NCBI GenBank assembly: GCA_027053695.1
Contig: JALUHL010000125.1
Location: 1-10,353 of the forward strand
Origin: Ghiorsea sp.
GTDB taxonomy: Bacteria; Pseudomonadota; Zetaproteobacteria; Mariprofundales; Mariprofundaceae
Direction of reading: 5' to 3'
Length of the DNA: 10,353 bases
Numbering within the stretch: the first letter of the stretch is position 1; each line of letters opens with the position of its first letter. The notes beneath the pieces are model-generated. The model was not told where the DNA came from. It worked only from the letters and a program-made list of their open reading frames with translations, and searched no databases. Below, piece after piece: positions 1 through 5,553 of this stretch. Both the position numbers and the translations under genes were made by a program.

Positions 1-242
1 CGTAGCTGAGCAATTAAAATTGAATCACCTTGATATTGATACACAATCCTATGTTCCGTATCAATCCTACGAGACCAATAACCAGCTAACCCGTGTTTGA
101 GTTGCTCTGGCTTGCCAATACCTTCATAGGGTGAGCGCTGAATATCTTTGATAAGTAAATTGATTCGCTTAAGAATTTTTTTTTCTGTCTTTTGCCAATA
201 AAGATAGTCATCCCAAGCAAGTGATGAAAAGACTAACTTCAT
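1..242 (-). CDS. yoeB: YoeB-family mRNA interferase toxin (3' end cut by window edge)
   Basis: This is the toxin of a type II toxin-antitoxin pair. YoeB is a RelE-fold endoribonuclease that cleaves mRNA at the ribosomal A site and is held inactive by YefM. I read it directly on the minus strand: it starts with ATG at 242-240, overlapping the antitoxin stop (ATGA, 4 bp). The 80 complete codons read in the window begin MKLVFSSLAWDDYLYWQ and contain GKPEQLKH, GYWSRRI, EHRIVYQY and ILIAQLR, which follow E. coli YoeB (84 aa) almost position for position. Glu46 and Arg65, two catalytic residues in E. coli numbering, are both present at those positions. The third, the C-terminal His83, would lie just outside the window. 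The frame is open, so this looks like an intact gene truncated only by the window. Family assignment is near certain; activity cannot be judged without the last few residues. Confidence 0.95.
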   Translation of the reverse strand, partial: MKLVFSSLAWDDYLYWQKTEKKILKRINLLIKDIQRSPYEGIGKPEQLKHGLAGYWSRRIDTEHRIVYQYQGDSILIAQL

Positions 243-490
243 TCCGCCAGCTTCCGCTCTTTTCCTCGACCTGATTCAAGCTCACTGATAGATTCAATTA
301 ACCGTTTTGCGTTACTTGGAGAGCGCAAAAGATAATTAGTTTCGGTGATAGTTTCATAATCTTCGAGCGACATCATCACCACAGCACCTTCACTTTTCCT
401 AGTGATAATAACTGGCGCATGGTCATGACATACTTTTTCCATCGTACTTGAAAGTGTTGACCTAGCTGTTGTATAACTTATCGCTTCCAT
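239..490 (-). CDS. yefM: YefM/Phd-family antitoxin
   Basis: This 83-aa protein is the antitoxin partner of YoeB. It neutralises the toxin through its C-terminal region and, with YoeB as co-repressor, represses its own promoter through its N-terminal DNA-binding fold. It has the length and pattern of E. coli YefM: ISYTTAR at residues 4-10 (Arg10 matches an operator-contacting arginine in E. coli YefM), HAPVIITR at 24-31, EGAVVMMSLEDYE at 34-46, and NYLLRSPSNAKRL at 52-64, followed by an acidic and basic tail. The ATG at 490-488 has a strong Shine-Dalgarno (AGGAGA) 6 nt upstream. It overlaps yoeB by 4 bp, the usual coupled arrangement. A dedicated promoter and a TGTACA operator lie directly upstream, so it is probably expressed independently of thrB. 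Confidence 0.96.
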   Translation of the reverse strand: MEAISYTTARSTLSSTMEKVCHDHAPVIITRKSEGAVVMMSLEDYETITETNYLLRSPSNAKRLIESISELESGRGKERKLAE

Positions 491-496
491 AACTTA

Positions 497-502
497 TCTC
501 CT
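497..502 (-). promoter_or_regulatory. Shine-Dalgarno of yefM
   Basis: The minus strand reads AGGAGA, then TAAGTT, then ATG. This near-consensus site at 6-nt spacing fixes the antitoxin start at 490. It is among the strongest ribosome sites in the window, consistent with the antitoxin being made in excess over the toxin, which has only a coupled start. Confidence 0.8.
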
Positions 503-505
503 AAA

Positions 506-529
506 TGTACATGTACACTATTATGTACC
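506..529 (-). promoter_or_regulatory. YefM-YoeB operator (TGTACA palindromes)
   Basis: Two perfect TGTACA hexamers abut at 506-511 and 512-517, forming the 12-bp palindrome TGTACATGTACA. A third, one-mismatch copy (TGTACC on the plus strand, GGTACA on the minus) lies at 524-529, with its centre 12 bp from that of the second. In E. coli the yefM-yoeB operator consists of long and short palindromes, each with a TGTACA core, 12 bp centre to centre. This is seen directly here at the same spacing. The site overlaps the predicted -10 and transcription start, so binding would block the polymerase. That YefM-YoeB binds here is inference from homology. Confidence 0.8.
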
Positions 530-549
530 GAAGAGTAGGATTTATTCAA
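520..549 (-). promoter_or_regulatory. Candidate sigma-70 promoter of yefM-yoeB
   Basis: On the minus strand TTGAAT (549-544) and CATAAT (525-520) form -35 and -10 elements separated by 18 bp. Both are close to consensus. Transcription would start near 512, inside the TGTACA palindrome and about 20 nt before the antitoxin ATG. The promoter starts just after the thrB stop at 561. I see no rho-independent terminator between thrB and this promoter, so read-through from thrB is possible. Confidence 0.6.
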
Positions 550-560
550 GAAAAAGTAAA

Positions 561-1505
561 CTACATTCTATGCAATAATAATTTTTTGCGATATTCCTCA
601 GGGTCTTTGGTTTGCGTCATCGCCCCACCCCTTGGGTATAAGGCATCATATAAGCGTGACACCCAGAAACGCAATGCACCCAAACGCAATAAACCACCCA
701 GCGCATCTTTTTCATCAGCATGAAGTGGGCGTTTGGATTCATAACCCTCTAAAAATACAGCCATACGTTGTTTGTCATCATCACCAAGCACAATCGCTTG
801 CGCATTGATGGCAATGGCAATATCCATGGCATAAGCAGCGTCATGAGCATAATAAAAATCAATCACACCCGAAACATCATCATCCTCAAACAAGATATTA
901 TCCACGAATAAATCACCATGAATCACCCCTTTGGGTAAACCACCAACACTTTGCCCCTTTTGATAAGCCAGCTCATCATTCAGCAAAGCAAGTGCATCTG
1001 CGCCATAAGCCTTTTCCACATCCGCTTGCATGTGTTTGATATTATCTTCCAACCAAGCAAACCCTGTGGGGTTTTCTCTATGCTCATCGAAACTACTGCC
1101 TGCAATATGTAGCGTGGCTAAAGCTTCGCCTGATGACCTAAGCTGGGCTTCATTCAAGAAGTCTAAAGTTTCTCCTGTTAGGCAAGACACAATACAGCCT
1201 TGCTTGACCCCATCTTCGGCCTCAAAGTCAAAAATAAGCGAATCATCTTTACGCACTTGCACATCTGGGCTTTTCAAACCATGTGTCGCTAAATGCTTCA
1301 TCAAACGCATAAAGTAAGGTAATTCATCGCCCGCCAAGCGCTCAAAAATAGTCAGCACATATCGCTCACCACTTTGCATATCAATAAAGAAATTACTGTT
1401 TTCAATGCCCGCAGCAATGCCTGTAAAACTTTTTAGTTTGCCCAGTGAATAATCTTTTAAAATCGTTTCAAAATGTTGTGTTGTTAGTTCTGTATAAACG
1501 GACAT
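561..1505 (-). CDS. thrB: Homoserine kinase, ThrB type II (APH-fold)
   Basis: It phosphorylates homoserine with ATP to O-phosphohomoserine, the next-to-last step of threonine synthesis, in the cytoplasm. The 314-aa length fits the pseudomonad-type enzyme (about 316 aa), which belongs to the aminoglycoside phosphotransferase/choline kinase fold rather than the GHMP-kinase ThrB of E. coli. The N-terminus MSVYTEL resembles the pseudomonad MSVFTPL start. Key motifs are GIENSNFF (33-40, nucleotide loop), the catalytic HGDLFVDN (196-203, Brenner motif with Asp and Asn) and VIDFYYAH (214-221, metal-binding Asp). ATG at 1505 is the first start after an in-frame TGA, and an AAAAGGA motif lies upstream at a rather long 11-nt spacing. 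The gene begins 16 nt after the flavodoxin-like gene and is the last gene before the toxin-antitoxin unit. Members of this fold can be misannotated as generic phosphotransferases, but full-length similarity favours ThrB. Confidence 0.92.
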   Translation of the reverse strand: MSVYTELTTQHFETILKDYSLGKLKSFTGIAAGIENSNFFIDMQSGERYVLTIFERLAGDELPYFMRLMKHLATHGLKSPDVQVRKDDSLIFDFEAEDGVKQGCIVSCLTGETLDFLNEAQLRSSGEALATLHIAGSSFDEHRENPTGFAWLEDNIKHMQADVEKAYGADALALLNDELAYQKGQSVGGLPKGVIHGDLFVDNILFEDDDVSGVIDFYYAHDAAYAMDIAIAINAQAIVLGDDDKQRMAVFLEGYESKRPLHADEKDALGGLLRLGALRFWVSRLYDALYPRGGAMTQTKDPEEYRKKLLLHRM

Positions 1506-1521
1506 GCGTCAATAAATCCTT

Positions 1522-2076
1522 TTATGATTTAAATTTAAGTGCTGTTTCCACCACATGCGCACCGTAAGCACGCGCTGCCACCAATGCAGCTTGGCTCACA
1601 CCTTCAGGCATACCTTCATCATTGCCTGTGCGTACTGCTAAACCCCAATGAATACCTGCATCAGCATAACCTGATAAAGAACGTGGGAAACCACACACCA
1701 ACATACCTTGCTCTAAGAAATTGGCATGGAGCGACATCAATGTTTGCTCAACGCCACCACCTGCACCACCAAAGCCACCATAAGTAGCAAACACACCACC
1801 AATTTTACCCTGCAAAGCGTTGGGCATCCAAAGCTTGGAGCCCTTATCAATCAACTGCTTCATTTGCCAAGCCATGCTACCCATATGCACTGGTGTTCCA
1901 AAGATAAGCACATCTGCAACCTGCATATCATCAAGGTTTACATCTGCGGCTTGTTTTACGAAAATTTTTTCAGCTTCACCCGCATCTTGCAAAGCCGCTA
2001 TTGCGCCTGCAGCAATAGCATCAGCCACACTTTGCGTATGCTGATAATCGGAATGACAAACAATGAGAACCTGCAT
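1522..2076 (-). CDS. Flavodoxin-fold protein, WrbA-like NAD(P)H:quinone oxidoreductase family
   Basis: This 184-aa protein has the flavodoxin fold and probably binds FMN. The N-terminal strand and phosphate loop are at residues 3-17 (LIVCHSDYQHTQSVA). The second flavin loop FGTPVHMG (59-66) and the third, a glycine-rich ATYGGFGGAGGG (97-108) followed by VEQT, match the order in WrbA (FGTPTRFG, then STGTGGGQEQT). WrbA proteins reduce quinones with NAD(P)H by two electrons, which would fit a cytoplasmic role beside ubiG, but the substrate is not shown by sequence. The gene overlaps the yqgE stop by one base (TAATG) and lacks a clear Shine-Dalgarno, implying translational coupling to yqgE. It could instead be a different flavodoxin-like reductase, so I give no gene symbol. 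Confidence 0.85.
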   Translation of the reverse strand: MQVLIVCHSDYQHTQSVADAIAAGAIAALQDAGEAEKIFVKQAADVNLDDMQVADVLIFGTPVHMGSMAWQMKQLIDKGSKLWMPNALQGKIGGVFATYGGFGGAGGGVEQTLMSLHANFLEQGMLVCGFPRSLSGYADAGIHWGLAVRTGNDEGMPEGVSQAALVAARAYGAHVVETALKFKS

Positions 2077-2654
2077 TATGCATGACCAATTTGGTGAGAT
2101 AATTGCGCGCGTTCAAAGCCTATACCTCGCGCTGCAACAGCCCACATTTGTTCAGGTGGTGTATCAAAAATCATATCCTTGGTTGGTGTGGCTAAAAGCC
2201 AATCATTATTCATCAACTCATCTTCAAGCTGACCTTCACCCCAGCCCGCATAACCCAACAATAAAGAAAAACGCTGAGGGCCTTTGCCTTCTGCAATCAA
2301 TTCCAAAATATCTTTGGATGTGGTCAAATTAAAATCTGCACCCACGCGCATGGTGGAATCATAGGTTTTATCAATTTCATGCAATACAAAACCTCGGTAT
2401 TCATCCACAGGCCCTGCTTCATACACAATTTGCTCTTCAAAACGCATTTGTGCTATGCCTTTTTGGCGTTCAGTTTCAAAAAGTTCCATATCATCCAACA
2501 CTTCAAAGACGTTAATCGGCTGCGGTTTATTGAGCACCAACCCCATTGAGCCTTCATCATCATGCTGGCAAAGCAAGACCACACTATCGTGGAAAAAGCC
2601 TTCTTGAAGTGAAGGAGTTGCAATCAACAGTTTTCCAGCAATATCATCAATCAT
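2076..2654 (-). CDS. yqgE: YqgE/AlgH family protein (UPF0301)
   Basis: This is a 192-aa member of the widespread YqgE/AlgH family, whose molecular function is not firmly established; AlgH in Pseudomonas was linked to alginate regulation. Family marks are LLIATPSLQEGFFHDSVVLL (9-28), GSMGLVLNKP (35-44), GGP-like EAGPVDEYRGFVLH (79-92), MTTS-like NLTTSKDIL (109-117), LLLGYAGWGEGQLEDEL (131-147) and the C-terminal GHA, all in the order seen in E. coli YqgE. A longer reading frame extends upstream to 2732, but its extra 26 residues lie inside pdxA and resemble nothing in the family. The ATG at 2654 has a strong AAGGAG site 5 nt upstream and gives the normal family length. It overlaps pdxA by 8 bp and the next gene by 1 bp. 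Confidence 0.94.
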   Translation of the reverse strand: MIDDIAGKLLIATPSLQEGFFHDSVVLLCQHDDEGSMGLVLNKPQPINVFEVLDDMELFETERQKGIAQMRFEEQIVYEAGPVDEYRGFVLHEIDKTYDSTMRVGADFNLTTSKDILELIAEGKGPQRFSLLLGYAGWGEGQLEDELMNNDWLLATPTKDMIFDTPPEQMWAVAARGIGFERAQLSHQIGHA

Positions 2655-3639
2655 GACTACTCCTTCGGAAATCTTGCGCCATTTCAATGGCTGCAACCAA
2701 ACTAGTGTAGCTGATTTTACCCGTGCCTGCACGATTTAATGCTGTTCCATGGTCAACGCTGGTGCGGATAAAGGGTAAACCCAGCGTGATATTCACGGCA
2801 TCACCAAAGCTTAACGCTTTAATCGGAATCAATGCTTGGTCATGATAACAACAAATAATCGCATCATAATTTTTGCGCATATCCGCTGAAAAAAGTGTGT
2901 CCGCAGGTAGAGGGCCATCCACCATGATACCGTCATCCTTCAATGCATCTAAAGCAGGTTGTAAAACTTCAATTTCTTCTCTGCCAAAATGCCCTTGTTC
3001 GCCTGCATGCGGGTTTAAACCTGTAAGCGCCAGTCTTGGTTGATCTATACCCATTTGCTGCTGCATGGCTTGATAAGTGATACGAATTATCGTTTGGGTA
3101 TCTTCTTGATTGAGCAAGCTTGAAACATCACTAATCGCCACATGCGTGGTCAACAAAGCCACACGTACAGCGCTGGATGCCAACATCATCACCACTCTAT
3201 TTACACTTGCAATGTCTGCTAAAAACTCGGTATGGCCTGGAAAATCAAACCCACCATCTTTTAAAATCGCTTTTTCAATCGGGGCTGTGACTAAACCCAA
3301 GGCTTGCCCGCTTAAACACATTTCTGCAGCTACACGAATGCATGTGACCACAGCTTCGGCTTCTAAAGCGCTTGGTTTTCCCGCAATCACGGTGCGCAGC
3401 TCATCATTTGTAGGGTCAAATACCCACAGTGTATTTGGCTTTGTACGCTTGCGAAAACTGGCATCACATGTTGATATTTTAATAGCTAAGCCGAGCTCTG
3501 TAGCACGCCCAGTTAACCAACACGGTTTGGCAACAATGACAATATTTTCAAAAAGATGTGGCTTAGCTTGATAAGCCAGTAGCACGCAATCAGGGCCAAT
3601 CCCTGCTGGCTCTCCCAGCGTTAAAACAAAAGGTAGCAC
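2647..3639 (-). CDS. pdxA: 4-hydroxythreonine-4-phosphate dehydrogenase PdxA
   Basis: It catalyses NAD-dependent, metal-dependent oxidation and decarboxylation of 4-phosphohydroxy-L-threonine in the DXP-dependent pathway to pyridoxal phosphate. The 330-aa length is normal. Family motifs are LGEPAGIGPD (8-17), FPGHTEF (133-139), GLNPHAGE (207-214), DGPLPADT (241-248), CYHDQALIP (264-272) and TLGLPFIRTSVDHGTAL (285-301). The metal-binding histidines fall at 166, 211 and 266, the same numbers as in E. coli PdxA, and the substrate-contacting His136 is also present. The start is GTG at 3639, 6 nt after the surA stop. That stop is in the same frame, so no longer start is possible, and no Shine-Dalgarno is evident. 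This suggests reinitiation after surA. The 3' end overlaps yqgE by 8 bp. The lptD-surA-pdxA order matches enterobacteria. Confidence 0.97.
   Translation of the reverse strand: MLPFVLTLGEPAGIGPDCVLLAYQAKPHLFENIVIVAKPCWLTGRATELGLAIKISTCDASFRKRTKPNTLWVFDPTNDELRTVIAGKPSALEAEAVVTCIRVAAEMCLSGQALGLVTAPIEKAILKDGGFDFPGHTEFLADIASVNRVVMMLASSAVRVALLTTHVAISDVSSLLNQEDTQTIIRITYQAMQQQMGIDQPRLALTGLNPHAGEQGHFGREEIEVLQPALDALKDDGIMVDGPLPADTLFSADMRKNYDAIICCYHDQALIPIKALSFGDAVNITLGLPFIRTSVDHGTALNRAGTGKISYTSLVAAIEMAQDFRRSSHD
2660..2665 (-). promoter_or_regulatory. Shine-Dalgarno that decides the yqgE start
   Basis: The minus strand reads AAGGAG, TAGTC, ATG. This consensus site with 5-nt spacing lies inside the 3' end of pdxA. 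It shows that yqgE starts at 2654 rather than at the upstream in-frame ATG at 2732. Confidence 0.8.
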
Positions 3640-3645
3640 GCTGGT

Positions 3646-5538
3646 TTATTTCACAGTTCGTTCACTGATAATTTTCCAATCACCATCTCTATTTTCCATC
3701 ACAATCACTTTCCTATCAAAATCATCCAAACGGTTGGATTTAAAATGCTGATCAAAGCTAAACTGAACACGTTTACCCGCTTCAAGCTCTTCTTGCAGCA
3801 CATCGCTTATGCTCACATGAATATTCTGATGTTGCCCTGTTACCCGCGTTTTATAAGCCTGCCACTTTTTAAAGCTTGAGAAACGCTTATCTGGCGAGTG
3901 CGTGTGGTCATACAAGGCAAAATAAGCAGGCAAATCTTTGGCTTGCCACGCTTCTTTCCAAGCACTTAACAACGAAGCTGGGGCAGCAGCATCTTCATTG
4001 TTTGCAGTCATTTCTGTTGGTGTCTGTGTCATGCCTGATGCTGTACTCTTGGGTTGCATCGCTTGCGGTTGAGCATCTGGAGACTGAATACTTTGAGATT
4101 GAATGCTTTGAGACTGGTCACCTTGGCTTTTCATGCTTCCTTGCTGTGCATAAACATCGCTCGATGCACCTTGCTCTTGGCTGTTATCTGCCACAGACGT
4201 GTAAAGGTCTGTTGGGTTTGCCTTTGTCATGGCATCACAACTTCTTTTTTCAACCTTAGCGTTCTCCAACAGGCCATTCATCCAACGCGGTACTTGCTGC
4301 CGCATTTCAGATTCGACCAATGTTTGCTCAATCTGAGCTTTGTGTGCTTCAAATGAATTGGGATTGACTTTCCTCTTTTCCACCAAACGAATCACATGCA
4401 AGCCAAACTGGGTTTCCACCACGCCGCTGGTTTCACCCGGCTGCATCGCAAACACAACTTTATCAAAGGCTGGAACCATTTGACCACGTTTAAACCAACC
4501 CAAATCACCACCACGCGATGCACTTGGGCCTTGCGATAATTCTTTGGCTCGCACAGCAAATGCTTCATCGGATGTGCCCTGCATTTCCTCTGCAATTTTC
4601 TCTACCCTTTGCCGAATCTTGAGTTGCGTATCCACATCAGCACTATCAGGAATCTGAATCAAGATATGGCGAGCATGTGCTTCTTCGTAGGGCAATAAAT
4701 CATCTGGTTTGCGCATACGTTCATCTAACACTTTCACAATATGAAAACCGCCTGCTGAACGAATGACAGGTGTTACTCCGCCAACAGGCACATCAAACAT
4801 CTTCTTGAAAGCACCTTTCACCAACCCTTCAGAAACCCAACCCATATCGCCACCTTCGCTGGCATTGGGTGCATCAGATTCTAAAGTAACAATGGATGTA
4901 AAATCTTCGCCTGCTAAAAAGCGCTGATAATAATCCTCTGCTTCTTGGCGCTTGCGTTCCACAGTTTCCGCATCGGCATCGGCAGGAATGGCAACAAACA
5001 TTTGTGCCGTGTGAATCTCACGCACAGGTTTGGGGTCTTTAAGGTTTTTACGGTAATACTCGCGCATGGCTTCTTCACTCACATGAAGATTAGCGCGCAC
5101 TGCGCTATTGATAAGGCGAGAGCTTAAAATTCTGTCTTTGACGGTTTCTTTATAGGTTTCCACATCAATGCCTTGAGCCTTGAGCACTTCTAAAAGCTGA
5201 CCTTCTTGTAAATTATTGCGTTTTTCCACATCAGCCATCGCAGCTTTTACTTCTTGGGGAGACACTTTCAAACCCAGCTTCTGTGCTTCTTGGTATTGCA
5301 GTGCGCGTTGAATTCTTGATTCTAGGGCTCGTTTAAAAAGCTCATCTCTATTGGGAATGCTGCCACCACCCTGCTTGAACTGTTTGGCTAAACCATCAAC
5401 CGCCGTTTCCACTTCATAACATGTAATCACTTCGCCATTGACCACCGCCGCAATCGCATCCAAACGCTCTGCATAAGCAGTTTGCGTATGCAGCAGCAAG
5501 GCCACCAAACCCATCATCATTCCATTTAATATTTTCAA
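3646..5538 (-). CDS. surA: SurA-type periplasmic chaperone/peptidyl-prolyl isomerase with C-terminal NTF2-like extension
   Basis: SurA escorts unfolded outer-membrane proteins, including LptD, across the periplasm to the Bam complex. The 630-aa protein is about 200 aa longer than E. coli SurA (428 aa). In order: signal peptide 1-23 (cleavage after AYA); SurA N-terminal chaperone domain about 24-165 (DAIAAVVNGEVIT); first parvulin domain about 173-274 (EGGDMGWVSEG, GGFHIVKVLDER); second parvulin domain about 286-389 (HARHILIQIP, RGGDLGWFKRG, FGLHVIRLVEKR); closing helix to about 433; a Ser/Gln/Met-rich linker about 436-520 with a short tandem repeat; and an apparent NTF2-like domain about 521-630 (LLSAWKEAWQAKDLPAYFALY to DGDWKIISE). 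The start is TTG at 5538, chosen for the AAGAGGT site at proper spacing and because later ATGs would lose the basic residue of the signal peptide. Two cysteines, 40 and 434, are unusual. SurA identity is firm; the extension domain is assigned by pattern only. Confidence 0.94.
   Translation of the reverse strand: MKILNGMMMGLVALLLHTQTAYAERLDAIAAVVNGEVITCYEVETAVDGLAKQFKQGGGSIPNRDELFKRALESRIQRALQYQEAQKLGLKVSPQEVKAAMADVEKRNNLQEGQLLEVLKAQGIDVETYKETVKDRILSSRLINSAVRANLHVSEEAMREYYRKNLKDPKPVREIHTAQMFVAIPADADAETVERKRQEAEDYYQRFLAGEDFTSIVTLESDAPNASEGGDMGWVSEGLVKGAFKKMFDVPVGGVTPVIRSAGGFHIVKVLDERMRKPDDLLPYEEAHARHILIQIPDSADVDTQLKIRQRVEKIAEEMQGTSDEAFAVRAKELSQGPSASRGGDLGWFKRGQMVPAFDKVVFAMQPGETSGVVETQFGLHVIRLVEKRKVNPNSFEAHKAQIEQTLVESEMRQQVPRWMNGLLENAKVEKRSCDAMTKANPTDLYTSVADNSQEQGASSDVYAQQGSMKSQGDQSQSIQSQSIQSPDAQPQAMQPKSTASGMTQTPTEMTANNEDAAAPASLLSAWKEAWQAKDLPAYFALYDHTHSPDKRFSSFKKWQAYKTRVTGQHQNIHVSISDVLQEELEAGKRVQFSFDQHFKSNRLDDFDRKVIVMENRDGDWKIISERTVK
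4082..4116 (-). repeat. 15-bp in-frame tandem repeat in the surA linker
   Basis: A 15-bp unit occurs about 2.3 times: 4082-4096 and 4097-4111 differ at two positions, and 4112-4116 begins a third copy. On the coding strand each unit encodes the pentapeptide pattern Ser-Gln-Ser-Ile-Gln, within the low-complexity linker of SurA. The period is a multiple of three, so slippage here would change linker length without breaking the frame. Confidence 0.85.
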
Positions 5539-5543
5539 TGTTG

Positions 5544-5550
5544 ACCTCTT
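5544..5550 (-). promoter_or_regulatory. Shine-Dalgarno that decides the surA TTG start
   Basis: The minus strand reads AAGAGGT, then CAACA, then TTG. The site lies between the lptD stop (5556-5554) and the surA start, so it favours TTG at 5538 over ATG codons at residues 7-9. Confidence 0.65.
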
Positions 5551-5553
5551 AAA

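Noticed and set aside
572..592. A/T-rich near-hairpin at the end of thrB as a terminator
   Set aside because: The possible stem is only about four pairs around an A/T loop, lies inside the coding region, and has no adequate GC content.
505..723. 72-codon plus-strand open frame starting in the toxin-antitoxin operator
   Set aside because: It overlaps the operator and the 3' end of thrB, resembles no protein family, and ends inside thrB.
1726..2085. 119-codon open frame on the plus strand
   Set aside because: It is antisense to the well-supported flavodoxin-like gene. Its composition is that of a reversed coding strand, and it has no recognisable motifs or start signals.
2655..2732. 26-residue N-terminal extension of yqgE
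   Set aside because: The extra codons lie wholly inside pdxA, do not match the family, and are excluded by the strong AAGGAG site before the ATG at 2654.
3110..3571. 153-codon open frame on the plus strand inside pdxA
   Set aside because: It is a shadow of pdxA, whose catalytic residues and full length are conserved on the other strand. No domain is recognised in the plus-strand product.
3646..3980. The NTF2-like segment as a separate gene downstream of surA
   Set aside because: The frame runs unbroken from the SurA core through the linker, with no stop, no plausible separate start with a Shine-Dalgarno, and no separate signal peptide. A fusion is the simpler reading.
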